Assembly (NCBI GenBank): GCA_022410635.1
Contig: JAJVDF010001793.1
Coordinates: forward strand, 1-64,000
DNA length: 64,000 nucleotides
Direction: 5' to 3'
From: Tretioscincus oriximinensis
Taxonomy: Eukaryota; Chordata; Lepidosauria; Squamata; Gymnophthalmidae
Under the pieces are notes generated by a model. That model made no database searches and had not been told where the DNA came from. It saw only the letters and a list, made by a program, of their open reading frames with translations. The translations under genes were made by a program, and so were the position numbers. Below are positions 21,508 through 32,759 of this stretch, piece by piece. Positions within the stretch are counted from its first letter, which is position 1. Every line of letters begins with the position of its first letter.

Positions 21508-21930
21508 CCTTCATAAGAACCTAAGAGAAGCCCTGCTGTGTGGGGGCCAGGGCCGGATTTAGAGTGTATTTTGCCCATGGGCTGTTATTTATTTATTTAT
21601 CACCCCCACTTCCCTCAGCTACTTTGGGTTTTATAATAATAATACAAGCAATAAAAAAAATCTTCCTAGTACTACTGGCATCTATATTTTGCTTAAATAC
21701 GGCCCTGGAGCCCCTTCTAGTACGGGATTCTGTCCCACACAGTGGCCTGCCAATTGCACCAAAGAATTTCAAGCAGAAGGCAACAAAACCCTCACCTGTT
21801 CTTGACTATCAGCAAAAGGCATTTTTGGAATTCTGCTTGTTGTGCTATCCAGGGAACAGTATGAAGACAACCATCCTAGTAGCTTGTTTCCATGAATTTG
21901 TCTAGTCTTATCTAAAAGCTATCCAAGCCC
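21508..21930 (-). mobile_element. CR1 LINE 3' fragment interrupted by a hAT MITE
   Basis: The CR1 terminus 'cataagaacctaagagaagccctgctg' is separated by the MITE at 21548-21707 from 'gattctgtcccacacagtggcc... ttgcaccaaag... ctgcttgttgtgctatcca... tccatgaatttgtctagtcttatct', the usual CR1 3' UTR and coding end in reverse. Confidence 0.7.
21548..21707. mobile_element. hAT MITE (CAGGGCCGGATTTA ends)
   Basis: CAGGGCCGGATTTA at the left is the inverse of TAAATACGGCCCTG at the right (one mismatch). It is 160 bp, with an AT-rich centre and no coding. The flanking octamers do not match. Confidence 0.75.
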
Positions 21931-21934
21931 CTAG

Positions 21935-22685
21935 CTTTGAACCAAATTGCATGTCAGATCATAGAAGCCATAAAATCTCATCGTAGAGCTTCCAGGCACT
22001 TCCAGATGAGCCTGGGGGTAATAAACTGCTACCGGATAATAAATTCATGGCTTCATTCATAATTCAGACCTCATTCAGACACAGGTGCGAAGGCAAGTAA
22101 GTATCTGGAAAGTTGCAAAGTTTTGATTTGTGCAGTGAAAACTGGGATCTGCAGTTATCCAGGGCAGAGAGAACTTTTGCTAGTTGCTACAAAGAGACAA
22201 GCAGATCACAAGATACAAAGATCCCCCTTCATGTTTACTGTCTCTTATTTTTACATCCCATCTTTGGTTCTTTGCAAGAACTCACCATAAATACTTCATC
22301 TGAGAGTATTTTTTTGAAAAAAGATGAAGGGGAGAAGGCATAATATCTAGTTATTTTCTTTTGAGAATCTTTGCTCAAATGCGCAAAGGATGTTGCTTGA
22401 AATAAAAGCTATTTAACTTGACAGATATAGTCTTGGGTTACCAGATAAAATCTGAGATAGATGTTTATAGCTTTGATTCTCACACCCACCCATTCAACCA
22501 CTGCCTCAGGCATTAGACGCCGCACCTGGTGAAAAATCATATCTTCTATAATAATTAAAGATGTAGAGCAGAAAAGGGATCTTGGAGGGTTGGTGGNTAG
22601 CTCAGTGAAAGTATCAACAGCAATAGAAAACAAAAACAAATTATTGTTAAGGAATCGAAAATAGGTCGGCAAGTGTCATTTTGCC
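21935..22685. other. Intronic DNA, nothing recognised
   Basis: No exon or repeat signal identified. Confidence 0.4.
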
Positions 22686-23285
22686 TGTTTATAAATCTGT
22701 GGTGTGTCCACATTTGGGCTGCTGTGTACAATTCTCGTCACCGTATCTTAAAATATATTGTAGATCTGAAGAAGGTGCAAAAAATGGGCAACAAGAATAA
22801 TCAAGAGGCTGGAACATTATGAAATAAGGCTGCAATGTCTTTAAAGTCAGTGTTTAAAAGGTGACCTGATTTAAAATCGTGCTTGAACAAGGTGAATAGA
22901 GAAAAAATAGGACCAGGGTGCATTCCTTGAAACTGATGGGCAGAAGGAGTTAGGACAGGCAAGGAAAAGTATTTTTTCACCCAGAAGGTCATTGGCCTGT
23001 GGAATATACTTTCAGAAGAGGTGGTGGTAGCTAGCAGCTAGCTTTAAGACAGGATTAGACAAGTTCATAGATACTAAGGGTGTAAATAGATGTTTGGATG
23101 GATCTCTTGATACTGCCTCTGCTAAGGAGCAACAGATAGTGTTTCTGAAATACCATTTGCAGGGTTGTCTTCTGCTTGANACTGCCCTCATGCAATTGGT
23201 GGGTCACTTTGTGAGACAGAATGCTTGACTAGATGGGCTCTGTCCCGATTCAGCAGGGCTTTACGTACATTCTTATGTTTCTTAT
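22686..23285 (+). mobile_element. CR1 LINE, 5'-truncated, diverged
   Basis: It starts at the 'tttataaatctgtggtgtgtccacatttgg' segment (YKSVVRPH region), then LLPEEVV- and FKTGLD-equivalent segments with stops and deletions, and ends in 'acgtacattcttatg'. It is older than the 13329 and 25908 copies. Confidence 0.85.
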
Positions 23286-23354
23286 GCTGGACTTTATCTG
23301 AACAGCAAAATATTCCAAATATGCCCATAGATTAAATTCTTCTGTTCCCTTTTG

Positions 23355-23740
23355 CACTGACCCTTACTCCATATTATATTCCAGAATAGGGACCTGCCAT
23401 CCATATGCTAGCGTAGAGTATGGTGGGTCCCAGGCAGGGCCTACTATAGCCTGTACCAGTAAGAAGATGGTAGGTCTCANGATGTAATCCAGAATTATGC
23501 AAGCTATGCAAAAGAAAAGAAATATCAGTAAATACAAACCACTTCTGCAGAAGTAAAGCATGAAGTAAAGAGAGAGAAAGCAATACAGGTGCTGTTGCCA
23601 CAGAGCCTTATTCTGGGCTTTATCTCAATATAGAAATCTGCCATCTACATGCTAGTGTAGACTATGGCAGACCCCGAATAGGGCCTGCCATTGTCTACAA
23701 TGGCATGCGGATGGCTAAGATCTGTGCCAAGATTTAACAA
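23355..23740. mobile_element. MITE family B fragments
   Basis: Two adjoining pieces carry the family B signature: 'ccagaatagggacctgccatccatatgctagcgtagagtatgg', and 'agccttattctgggctttatctcaatatag...ctagtgtagactatggcagaccccgaatagggcctgccatt'. The second piece is itself inverted about 'tatggcagaccc/gggcctgccat'. Confidence 0.6.
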
Positions 23741-25045
23741 AGAATAAGCTTCAGTGTTAGGTCATTTTCTCTCTCTCTGCAGCTGGACACCTAGATGGTC
23801 GACTCCTATTAAACCTATTCCTATTATACCTCCATTTCCTAATGATCCAAGGACAGAACCACTCATATTTCTACAATGTTCAATGATATTTGCTCAAAAC
23901 AGAAACATCCTGTTGTCCTCCAGCAGATGTCACTGCACAGATATCATACTGAGTAATGTGCACAGAATTGACATGAATGAGAATTGCAAGGCTGCGGGGA
24001 AATCAAGGCTCGCGGCAGTAATCTCTCTTTGCTGCTTCTCTGTGCCTCAGGAGCAAAACTGACATAGGAGTGATACTCAGCAAGGGACCAGCCAGGTATG
24101 GTTGATGTCAGGGGTTTTGCATAAGGTACTCATCTTAGGATTCCTATATAAAAAACACATGATAGATCTTTCCATTTTTAAAGAGTATTAAAAATGTGAT
24201 TCCCCTTTAGGTGCAGCAAGGTATTAGAAGGTGCACCTAATGGGATCAGAATATCACAAATTCAACAAATATTTTTGATAAATACACAAAAGATCAAGGA
24301 CTCATAACAAATACAAATCTGCAAGAAGCTAATCACTAGATAATATAGAACCCCAGCCCAGCTGCACTATATGGTGGGTGTCTCCCCTTTATGATGGCAC
24401 GGATGCCATGAATGTAAGAACATAAGAGCAGCCCTGCTGGTCACTGGCATGTGGATGGCCAAGCTGTGTACTGAGATATAANCCAGAATAAGGCTCAGTG
24501 GGGACAGGGTCCAAGTGTGTGACCAAGGCCTTCAAATCACTTTCAATAACAACAACAAAACCATTACCCTTCTGCTCTGAAAAGTCAAAGGCTATTATTG
24601 TGAAAGCAGGCACAAGATCAGAGCGCCTCGTGCAATTCTAGTGTGCTTATCGTGGCTTCAAAAACTAATCTATCCTTTCAAGTTGTACCAATCTGTTGAG
24701 GCTCCGCATGAAAATTTCCAGCCAAATTCACTAAGTAGATTATGAGCCGACATCAGCCCTGATTGATCTGAAATGCATTTTTGTTCCTCTGTACCATTAC
24801 AGTTCAGCATAAAACCTTAAAAGTTTACCGGATGGCAGAAGATTTACCAAAGCAAAAAGAGAGAGATTAGTTCGAATGCTACTGAACTCCTGCATTTTTT
24901 AAAAGGAAAATCCACTCCAATCAGCTGCTGGATTGATGAAAGCATCAGAAAGTGCAGAGAAAGAACCTGGTTAATACTAGAAGGTGTTTACTGTGACTAA
25001 AACATTGTGCTCTGAGAAGAAAGGGGTGGGGGAATTTTGTANTCT
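23741..25045. other. Intronic DNA with one family B half-copy
   Basis: 24425-24520 holds the minus-end of a family B MITE ('gtgtactgagatataanccagaataaggctcagtggggacaggg'). Otherwise nothing was recognised. Confidence 0.45.
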
Positions 25046-25051
25046 TTTAAT

Positions 25052-25345
25052 GAACGGATAGCTCANTCACTTAGGAATCCGTCTCTCGCCTGGGAGATGG
25101 GGTTTCGAAGCCCTGTGTGGGACGTGGGGAGGGGTGAGCTCCTTCCACTAGCCTGTAGCTCTAGCCAACCCAGCTATTCGAAAGCATGAATTGCAAGAAA
25201 TTGCAACTGACTGCAANTAGATACATAGGAACCACCATAGCCTGGTGGGGAAGATAGAATGGAAGCCTTCGGGCAAAATACCCTTGTAAGCCGCTTTGAG
25301 TCCCTTTGAAAGGTGAGAAAAGCGGGGTATAAGAACCAAGTTCTT
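25052..25345 (+). mobile_element. tRNA-headed SINE, type B, near full length
   Basis: The head 'ggatagctcantcacttagg' (A box) and 'gggtttcgaagccc' (B box) are about 45 bases apart, as in tRNA-derived SINEs. The body is 'gggaggggtgagctccttccactagcctgtagctctagccaacccagctattcgaa'. The tail 'taagccgctttgagtccctttgaaaggtgagaaaagcggggtataa' ends in TTCTTCTTCT. A 184-codon minus-strand frame across it is a by-product. Confidence 0.85.
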
Positions 25346-25905
25346 CTTCTATTTGGTGTTTGCCATCTGCTTTAAGGCCTTGCTGAGTGCTGATGTGATA
25401 CTGCTGGGACCATAATCTGCAAAAACCATAATCTGCATATGCAAAACAACTTTTAAGCAGGTAAGATAAATCTTGTACATCAGGGGTGGGTAGAAATTGA
25501 TTAGCTTCATTAAAAAAAAGCTTGCAAAAATAATCTGTATTGGCTTGGGGAGAAATAAAGCTGTTATTAATCAGTGGAACAGCCATTCCAGCCAGTCTGG
25601 TTTTGCCAATTATGATGAACCAACAAACATTCCGGAAACAAGCGGGACTGAGCAAGGGCAGTAAGAGTCTCCCAATGGGGCTGGCATCGATGCCCACTTC
25701 CTCATAGCTGAACACTGATATATGTGGTGTCTATAGTGCAGCCCAGATGGAGAAGCTGCTAAACATATGCTCGGAATCCGTCTTAGAAAGCCCATTTTGC
25801 AAAAGTGTTAGCAGCAGCAATAACTGGAGTAAAAAATTCAGAAGGGATGCTGCAGCCCAGTACTGAAAGGACTGAGGACTTATTGAGCCACGGTGGCATA
25901 GCAGC

Positions 25906-26655
25906 TAAGAACATAAGAACATAAGAAGAGCCATACTGGATCAGGCCACAGCCCATCGAGTCCAGCNTTCTGTGTCACACAGAGGCCCACCAGATGCACC
26001 TGGGCAGTCCGAACAGAGGAAAGCAAAATATGCTGCTCCTGTTCGTGACTCCCTGCAAATGGTATTTCAAAAGTCCTGCCTGTTGCTCCATCCCGGAGGC
26101 AACATCCAGACAACTATCTTAGTATCCATTTATACCCTTAGTGTCCATAAACCTGTCTAGTCCTGTCTTGAAGCTATCCAAGCTGTTGGCTACTACTACC
26201 TCTTCAGGAAGTAAATTCCACAGGCCGATGACCCTCTGGGTGAAAAAATACTTTCCTTTGTCTGTTCTCACTTTTCTACCCAACATTTTTAAGGAGGGCC
26301 CTCTGCCTTGCGTTGTGTGATAGAGAAAACATTTTTTCTCTATTCACCCTGTCGATCCCATGCATGATTTTGTACACTTCAATCAGATCACCCCTCAAAC
26401 GTCTCCTTTCAAGGCTGAAGAGGCCCAGACGTTTCAGCCTTGCTTCGTAAGGGAGGTGCTCCAGACCCTTGATCATTTTTGTTGCCCTTTTCTGCACCTT
26501 CTGAAGTTCCACAATATCCCTCTTGAGTTGTGGTGACCAGAATTGAACACAGTATTCCAAATGTGGCCGCACCACAGATTTATAAAGGGGCAAAACAACA
26601 TTTGCTGACTTGTTTTCGATTCCTTTCCTAATTATCCCCAACATAGAATTTGCTA
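25906..26655 (-). mobile_element. CR1 LINE, 5'-truncated, near-identical to 13329
   Basis: On the minus strand it encodes NIALANSMLGIIRKGIENK, then [40 protein letters not shown] and a frame break near 26290 (missing bases relative to the 13329 copy). The 3' UTR ends in TTATGTTCTTATGTTCTT. Its 5' end is cut by the foldback element starting at 26656. Confidence 0.92.
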
Positions 26656-27592
26656 AGGCTATGTTCACACGACGAGCTAAAAAATGGAATAAAATTATAT
26701 TCCNGAATATACAATGGTGTGTCCTTTTCACACGTATACTTGAATTCTCGTGACACACAGTCGGCTCTGCTGTGTTGCTTCGGCTGTGCCCTCCCCTTCA
26801 AACCAGCCCAACAAAGCTGGTCNGAGGGCTGGCTGGAAGGAGGGCACAGCCAAAGCAATGCGGCAGAGCCGGCTGTGTGTCACAAGAAGCCTTTTTCTGT
26901 CCAGCCAGCCCTCCGTCTGCTTTTGAAGGGTTCCTGCCTGGAGATTGGGTCTGAGAAAGGAAGGGGAACATGGACAGATGTCCTATTAACCTCCCCACCT
27001 CCTCCTCAGCAGCCCCCCAAAGCAGAAAACCTCCAAAAGCACACGGAGGTCTGCCGACCCCATCCATACGGAGCCTAGGCAGAACACAGCCATTTGCTTT
27101 TTCCTCTCCAGACTAGGCTCCGTTTGCATGGGGCCAGCCAGCCCTCCATGTCCTTTTGGAGGTTCCCTGCTTTGGGGGCTGCTGAGGAGGAGGTGGGGAG
27201 GTTGTCCATGTTCCCCTTCCTTTCTCAGACCATCTCAGACTTCAAGGAGGAACCCTCCAAACGCCGACAGAAGGCTGGCTGGCAAAAAGGCAGGCAGATT
27301 TCCCCACCCAAGCAAGGAGGCAACGATTCCTCCTGTCATCTCTTCCCTCCTGTCTCTCACACTATTCTCCTGTTCACATGGGAGATGAAGGGGATTGGCT
27401 ACGAGATGACAGAGGTTGGCTACGAGATTTCTGATGTTCTCCGCAATTATTCCTGATTATCCCAGCAATAGTTTATTGTGTAATAAATAGCGTTTATTGA
27501 GGAAGTATTGCTGATACACGCTTAGCACNTGTGACACAACCTTCATAATGTTGCTATAACTGAGGAATAAAATAGCAGTGTGAACACAGCCT
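26656..27592. mobile_element. GC-rich foldback element, family C, copy 2
   Basis: The termini AGGCTATGTTCACAC and (complement) AGGCTGTGTTCACAC are inverted. Inside is a second inverted pair, about 180 bp each (roughly 26888-27066 and 27119-27300), sharing 'gagaaaggaaggggaacatgg' / 'ccatgttccccttcctttctc' and 'cctccccacctcctcctcag' / 'ctgaggaggaggtggggagg'. A third, smaller palindrome (about 26783-26852) is built on GGCTGTGCCCTCC/GGAGGGCACAGCC. No transposase is seen. Confidence 0.8.
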
Positions 27593-27599
27593 AAGCCAC

Positions 27600-27718
27600 C
27601 ATCTTTCAATTGAGATACCTGTTCTCAAAGCCCTGTATCAGCCGTGGAGAGGGGTAGCTAGTAAGCCATTTTGAGTCCCTTCAGGTGAGAAAAGTGGGGT
27701 ATAAAAACCAGTTGTTAA
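27600..27718 (+). mobile_element. tRNA-headed SINE, type B, internally deleted
   Basis: 'ctttcaattgagatacctgttctcaaagccctgtatcagccgtgg' is the head, joined directly to the tail 'agtaagccattttgagtcccttcaggtgagaaaagtggggtataaaaaccag'. The middle body is deleted. Confidence 0.75.
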
Positions 27719-27811
27719 AACACTATATAAGGGTGAAGCACCTTTTCCAGTATTGTCCTGCCTGTGGATTAAGATCTCAAGGAGAAGGCTTTCTGGAAGC
27801 CCCTTCCCTTT

Positions 27812-28000
27812 CAATGATGCAAGTCTTCTGGTTTGATTCTGCACTCTTCCACAAAACCATCTGGATGTCTTTCAGGGTTAGTCACAGTTCTTCAGAGCTC
27901 TCTCAGCCCCACCTACCTCACAAGGTGTCTGTTGTGAAGAGAAGGTTATATAAGCTGCTTTGATGCCACTATCTCCTCCTCCTCTTCCTCCTTCTTCTAA
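27812..28000 (+). mobile_element. Sauria-like SINE (type A) 3' part with TTC tail
   Basis: 'ctggtttgattctgcactcttccac' retains a degenerate B box. The body 'cacagttcttcagagctctctcagccccacctacctcacaaggtgtctgttgtgaagag' and the pyrimidine tail CTCCTCCTCCTCTTCC follow. Confidence 0.75.
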
Positions 28001-28029
28001 AAGTAAATTGTCCTCCTTTTAAAGTAACC

Positions 28030-28212
28030 TTTGAAGCTACTAAGGCCCTGTCCTCAAGGAGCCTCTTTCTGGGTTATATCTCGGTGCAGAGCTTGGCCAC
28101 CCACATGCTATTGGGGCCCTGCCATAGTCCACGCTAACATGTCGATGGCAGGCTCCCATTATGAGATATAGCCCAGAATAAGGCTGAGTGGAAACAGGAA
28201 GAAGGGCTTTTT
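28030..28212. mobile_element. MITE family B, compact hairpin copy
   Basis: Left 'aaggccctgtcctcaaggagcctctttctgggttatatctc' pairs with right 'gagatatagcccagaataaggctgagtggaaacagg'. The centre 'ggccctgccatagtccacgctaacatg' is inverted against the flanking 'catgctattgggg'. It shows the family as one long imperfect hairpin of about 180 bp. Confidence 0.75.
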
Positions 28213-28215
28213 CTT

Positions 28216-28730
28216 GCGAGACCTGATGGATTTCCATGGCATTTGGAAAACAAGCAAGATTTTACCAAGTCAATTCTATTTCAAAGGACTGCCTGAATGT
28301 CGCTGGCATTTACTGCACATCTTCAGCCTCCCAGTAATTGAATAAAAATAGGTGTCAGTAGCATCAGCAACATTTGTGTTTTGGCTTCTGCCTGCTAAAC
28401 TTGTTATCACAACAATTGCCGACTGTCAGCACTTTGCATGAACAGAGCGCAGCCAAGACATTTCATCTGGGGCCAACTAAGTGTTTTGATAAAGAAGGGC
28501 AGGATGACAACCTTGGTGGGCACGTGCCTACGTGGGGCACTCCAAAGAGCTGCTCCTGAAAGGAGCCACAGAGAAGAACATGACTCAGCAAGAACTCTCT
28601 GTCCTCCATCTCTTCACCTCTGGCAGAGGATGTTTCAGGATACCAGGGAGAAGCATGCTTGTCCTCTATACAAAAGCCAAAGAGGATGAAAAGGAATACT
28701 ATCAAAAAGAAAAGGAGGAATAGGAGCAGG
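28216..28730. other. Intronic DNA, nothing recognised
   Basis: Overlapping short frames at 28374-28723 have no domain motif and no splice-bounded pattern that I can support. Confidence 0.4.
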
Positions 28731-28735
28731 AGAAA

Positions 28736-28945
28736 GAGGTTTTATATTCTGCTTTTCTCAACCCAAAGGGAATCAAAGTGGCTTAAATAACCTTCTGTTC
28801 TTTTGCTTCACAACAGACACCTTATGAAGTAGGTGGGGCAGAGAGAGTGCCAAAGAATGGTGACTAGCCCAAGGTCACCCAACTGGCTTTTGAGAAGGAG
28901 TGCAGAATTGATCCAGGAGGACCTCCATATAAGAGCAAGATGGCT
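28736..28945 (-). mobile_element. Sauria-like SINE, type A, TTC-type tail
   Basis: Reverse complement order: tail 'tctgcttttctcaacccaaagggaatcaaagtggc', body 'cacaacagacaccttatgaagtaggtggggcagagag' and 'aaggtcacccaactggct', head 'attgatccaggagg'. The purine run on its left (28686-28735) is the degraded tail. Confidence 0.75.
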
Positions 28946-30214
28946 CTTTTATAGAACTATGGTACTTTCTGCACTTTTTCAGTGAACAAACCCTGTGTGC
29001 CTAGACCAGCAAGGCGCTTTGGCCCAGATCATAACAAGGTGTGGCCTAGAATAGCAAGGCTGTTCCAGACTAGTCTCTGCACTGAAAACTCNTACGGAGG
29101 TCTATTTTGGCAATGGAATTAGATATGCTGCCAAAATAGCTTATCCTGTAACTACAAATTTGTTAGCCCACAATTAGATCCTGCTAAAAGGTTGGTAGAC
29201 CTCAATATTGTGGTCTAAAAACAATTTAGGTCAAGGGCCTCCTGGATCTNGATTACGCTCCACCTTGTGGGGATGGAAAATACCAGTGGCAGATGGANCT
29301 TCTATAATCCACATTAATGTGTGACAGATGAGTGCTAAAGAAGGTAATAAAGNATCCTGTTCCACATTACAGGTTAACGTGGAAAGAGCAGATGNTGTTT
29401 CAAAGGATTCCGATCCTTTATAAGCACCGGAGAGGACCTCATGTCATGCAACAGAATCACTAAATGGAATTTTATGCAGAAGTATCATATCTTTGGACAT
29501 TTTTGTTGCGTAAGACTGTCATGACTTAGCAAGAACAAGATGCTCNGTTCCACGCCATTGTCTCACTGAACCTCAGTGCCAGTTGGGCCCATAAAGGCAG
29601 GGTGGGCAGTGCCCCTTCACACCAGCAGCTCAGAGCTTGTATTCACATTTCAATTCATAATCGGTGCATCTATATTAAGATGGNACGGTTAGAAATGTTG
29701 GATTTGTTCAAAATTTCATTCACATTTCTTGCCAGCCACAAGCTCCACTAGGGGTGCTCCTCAGGGCATGTTTTGTTTTACTAGTTATTTTAAATCTGGA
29801 AAAACACGTTCGTGATTCCGCCCCACCTACCTTCAATTTTCCACTGTTTCCCCATGACATTTCTTTGTATTCTCATGACATGACATATCCTTATTTTACT
29901 ACAATTCCCAGCACTCTCTGTGANACNGGAGCCAATGAACTTTTACATCAAGCCTCAAAGTCTCATAAGGTTTACCNTTTCCCCACAATGAAAGCCCCTA
30001 CAAAGGATCTTTTTCAGATTTAAGAGAACTCCACTATATAATCAAACAGTGGTGGCAGGAAAATCCTATAACAAGGGCCTTTTCAGCAAGTGAACTGCTG
30101 AACTTGAATGAACTTGTGGGGCAGATTCAGCATGTAAGTATCTTCTCAGTAATAGTCCTTTGTAGGGATGAAGTCTTAGCCAGTTGCTTTGCCCTTTCCC
30201 AAAGTCCATCTTAC
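28946..30214. other. DPP6 intron, nothing recognised
   Basis: Contains several single N positions. 'ctctgcactgaaaactcntacgg' and similar are possible family B traces. No exon was recognised downstream of the 30215 exon in the gene direction. Confidence 0.4.
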
Positions 30215-30335
30215 CTTCATATAACCAATCGCTGAGACCATTGAAGATAACTTTGTCTTTTCCAGTGGAGACCACGCGGATGGCTTGCTTCCCAACATGG
30301 GCACAGTAGTAAATGTTGTTCTCAAAGATAAATAT
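30215..30335 (-). CDS. DPP6: DPP6 exon (beta-propeller), 121 bp
   Basis: On the minus strand a pyrimidine-rich acceptor ending in TTTTCTGCAG precedes 40 codons plus one base, followed by the donor GTAAGATGG. The peptide starts [20 protein letters not shown] and ends NGLSDWLYE. The segment [16 protein letters not shown] is characteristic of DPP6; the DPP10 paralogue differs throughout this stretch (from my knowledge of the family). DPP6 is a single-pass type II membrane protein of the S9B family without the catalytic serine. It binds Kv4 channels and speeds their gating and surface delivery. This exon covers propeller blades in the ectodomain. Phase is 0 in, 1 out. It joins in frame to the 42319 exon. 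No disabling change is seen. Confidence 0.96.
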
Positions 30336-30602
30336 CTGCAGAAAAGTGCAAGAAGAATAAAGGTTGCTAGTGTGATTAACCACAATGGGTCAATTCTAAA
30401 AAGTTGGTTTTGTGATTTCATTAATGATGGTGATAAATCAATCCTTCTAAGTATAGAATTAAGGATATATAAAGTGCACTTCCAAGAGTTGTTTACAAGA
30501 AATTCTCCTGCCTTTTTCCATGGTTACATAGAAAGTATACTTTCTACACTTAGATGGGTCTGCTGTAGGCTTTATTTTGGGATATATCTTAGAATATGAA
30601 AC

Positions 30603-30695
30603 CCAGCAAAGGGGCTAGTAGCACTTAGAGACTAACAGTAGAAAAGCAGGTGGCATAGCTTTCATAGACCCATCTACTTCAGGATAGCGCAAAGA
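30603..30695 (-). mobile_element. Penelope-like element 3' fragment, single orientation
   Basis: 'ccagcaaaggggctagtagcacttagagactaacagtagaaaagcaggtggcatagctttcatagac' is the minus-strand 3' terminus. The hammerhead-like core is decayed ('catctacttcagga'). The inverted partner is missing. Confidence 0.65.
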
Positions 30696-30799
30696 AAAAG
30701 CACCAGGAAATATCCTGCTTTTTCAAACTTGAAGACAACAGATATTTGCCAAAGATTGTGTTCCGCCATAATGAAAGGGGAATCTGTTACAACCGGGAG

Positions 30800-31065
30800 G
30801 CCCTGTAATAGAAGACGGAATGGGAACCTTCTTGGAACTTGCCATCTCCATGCTAGTGTAGACTATGGCAGTCCCCAAATGGGGCCTCTGATAATTCTTG
30901 CTGCCCTTTTCCAAACCTCCTCCAGTTCCACGATCTCTTTTCTGAGATGTGGTAACCAGAATAGTACAGAGTATTCCAAAGGGTCTTGTTTAGTCTGCAT
31001 CCAGCATGCAGATGGAAGGTTCCTATTNTGAGACGTANATCAGNATAAGGTCCAGTGCAGAAAGT
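30800..31065. mobile_element. MITE family B copy split by CR1-like sequence
   Basis: 'cttgccatctccatgctagtgtagactatggcagtcccc' and the end 'ttcctattntgagacgtanatcagnataaggtccagtgcagaaag' are family B. The middle (30894-30990: 'cttgctgcccttttccaaacctcctccagttcc...tgagatgtggtaaccagaatagtacagagtattcc') is CR1 ORF2 C-terminal sequence in reverse. Confidence 0.6.
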
Positions 31066-31099
31066 ATCTTTTACCCGTGGATCCCAATCCTTGGTTTTG

Positions 31100-31599
31100 C
31101 ATCACTCACCATAGTAGANATATCTCCCTTTTTCAATAATATCTTTGCATTTAAAACAACTTCTTTATTCAAAAAAGATATAAAAAGGCTTCAGGGCTCT
31201 ACGTGACAAGCATTCCAGCCATTAAACACTGGGACTGAAACATACATTATTTATGACTTTCAGACAGNTTTGCACTGTTTACATTTAAAGATGCTCAGAA
31301 AATAGCTAATGTTCCACAAAAATACAGGAGTAGGGAATTGGTTGAGCTTTTAAACTCAGGTTTCTTAAACTTATATGGAGTGTTTCTGTCCACATTCGCA
31401 TATAATGGGTGAAGGATAAAAACTGGAATGGGTCCCGAAACTAGAAAAAAATCCTAATTTAATTTTTGTGTCTGTTTTGGAGAGTTGGCCTAAGGCTGAA
31501 AAACAAACTGCAAGTGAAAAATACAACTGTCTTTTACATGCTCTTTAAATCTTTGTGGGTTTCCCCCTAACCCTGCTTCTTAAAAAAGTTGAGCCGAAT
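31100..31599. other. DPP6 intron, nothing recognised
   Basis: No exon or repeat signal identified. Confidence 0.4.
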
Positions 31600-31602
31600 G
31601 AG

Positions 31603-31700
31603 TAACTTAAAGCATTCGGGNAAAAAATAGCTCGTAAGGAGCTTTGAGTCCCTTCGAGTGAGAAAAGCGGGGTATAAAAAACCCCAGTTCTGCTTCTTGT
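31603..31700 (+). mobile_element. SINE type B 3' tail
   Basis: 'agctcgtaaggagctttgagtcccttcgagtgagaaaagcggggtataaaa' followed by 'ttctgcttcttg' is the 3' module only. Confidence 0.65.
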
Positions 31701-31927
31701 TCAGGGACAAAGATCATACCTTTATTTATATTAGGTGTGGGGAAACCTTTCCAAGGCCATTTGGATATTTGTAATATCATTTGACAGCAACACCCCTTCT
31801 CCCCCCAGGCCACGCCCTNTCCTGTCCTGCCCAGCCACACCCCTTCCTCTGCTCACCCCAATCCAGGTCTACAAAATCACAGANTTTTCAATGTTCCCTC
31901 CAAACCTTTGCCATCTCCCTCCCTCCT

Positions 31928-32200
31928 GAGGCACAAATGGCTCAGGTGTTAAGAATTGGTCTTTCATGCAAGAAAACTGTTCCCGNGGCTCTGTGGAGAG
32001 GGNTGAGNGCCCTCTACTGGCCTCAGCTTTAGCCAACTAAGCTATTTGAAAGGAAGTGGATTTCCAATCTACATTTCAAGTTCATCAGAACCACCACTAA
32101 TCTGGTGGGGAATATAGAATAGATCCAAAAATAACCTTGTTAGTCACTCTGTACACTGAGAGCGGGGTATAAAGGCCTGATTGTTCATCTCCTTCTGAGT
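31928..32200 (+). mobile_element. tRNA-headed SINE, type B
   Basis: Head 'ggcacaaatggctcaggtgttaagaattggtctttcatgcaagaaaactgttcccg', body 'gccctctactggcctcagctttagccaactaagctatttgaaagg', end 'gtcactctgtacactgagagcggggtataaagg'. Several N positions lie in the head. Confidence 0.75.
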
Positions 32201-32286
32201 CTCCCTCCTCCCTCTTTTCGTATTTCATTTCATGTTTTAACAAGTGGGAAACTATTATTGAGCCAGGGAGCATCACTGGCCTAACG

Positions 32287-32506
32287 TAGACTGACCAGAT
32301 TTTCTGAGGCCCAAACTGGGGTAATTAATATTCATGCTAATTTGCATACTTATGAATATGCAAATCACCCACCAACATCCATACCCCACTGAAATCCCTG
32401 CCCGAGAAATCCACAAAGTGCCATAGATTTTTTTTTTAAAAGTGCATGAGAAATTTGCATTTTTTATTTTTTTACCTAGTGGTAGCACAGTGAATTTGTT
32501 TTAAAA

Positions 32507-32566
<60 letters not shown>

Positions 32567-32745
32567 AAGGAATTGTTCAAGATAAGACAGAAATTATTTT
32601 TTCATATGAGTACAAGACTTACCACTTATCCATATCAATAATATCTATTATTATTATATTTTCCCTCAGCAAAAAACGGGAGGGTGTGGGGTAGACACCC
32701 CAAAATCGGGTTTCCCCCCCAAAAAGTGATCATCTGGTCCACCTA
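32287..32745. mobile_element. Palindromic MITE (GACCAG family), copy 2, with ATT expansion
   Basis: Ends TAGACTGACCAGAT and ATCTGGTCCACCTA are inverted. Flanks GCCTAACG (32279-32286) and GCCTAATG (32746-32753) agree at 7 of 8 bases. The terminal blocks 'gaggcccaaactgggg' and 'acgggagggtgtgggg / ggtttccccccc' fit the family. The extra length comes from AT-rich sequence and a trinucleotide tract in the centre. Confidence 0.75.
32507..32563 (+). repeat. (ATT)19 microsatellite
   Basis: A pure TTA/ATT run of about 57 bp inside the MITE. Confidence 0.95.
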
Positions 32746-32759
32746 GCCTAATGCTTCCT

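Noticed and set aside
25161..25715. 184-codon minus-strand frame
   Set aside because: About a third of it is the reverse of a type B SINE and the rest has no motif or splice support.
30894..30990. Possible exon in the family B element near 30.9 kb
   Set aside because: The sequence is the CR1 ORF2 C-terminal region in reverse, as in 26470-26580.
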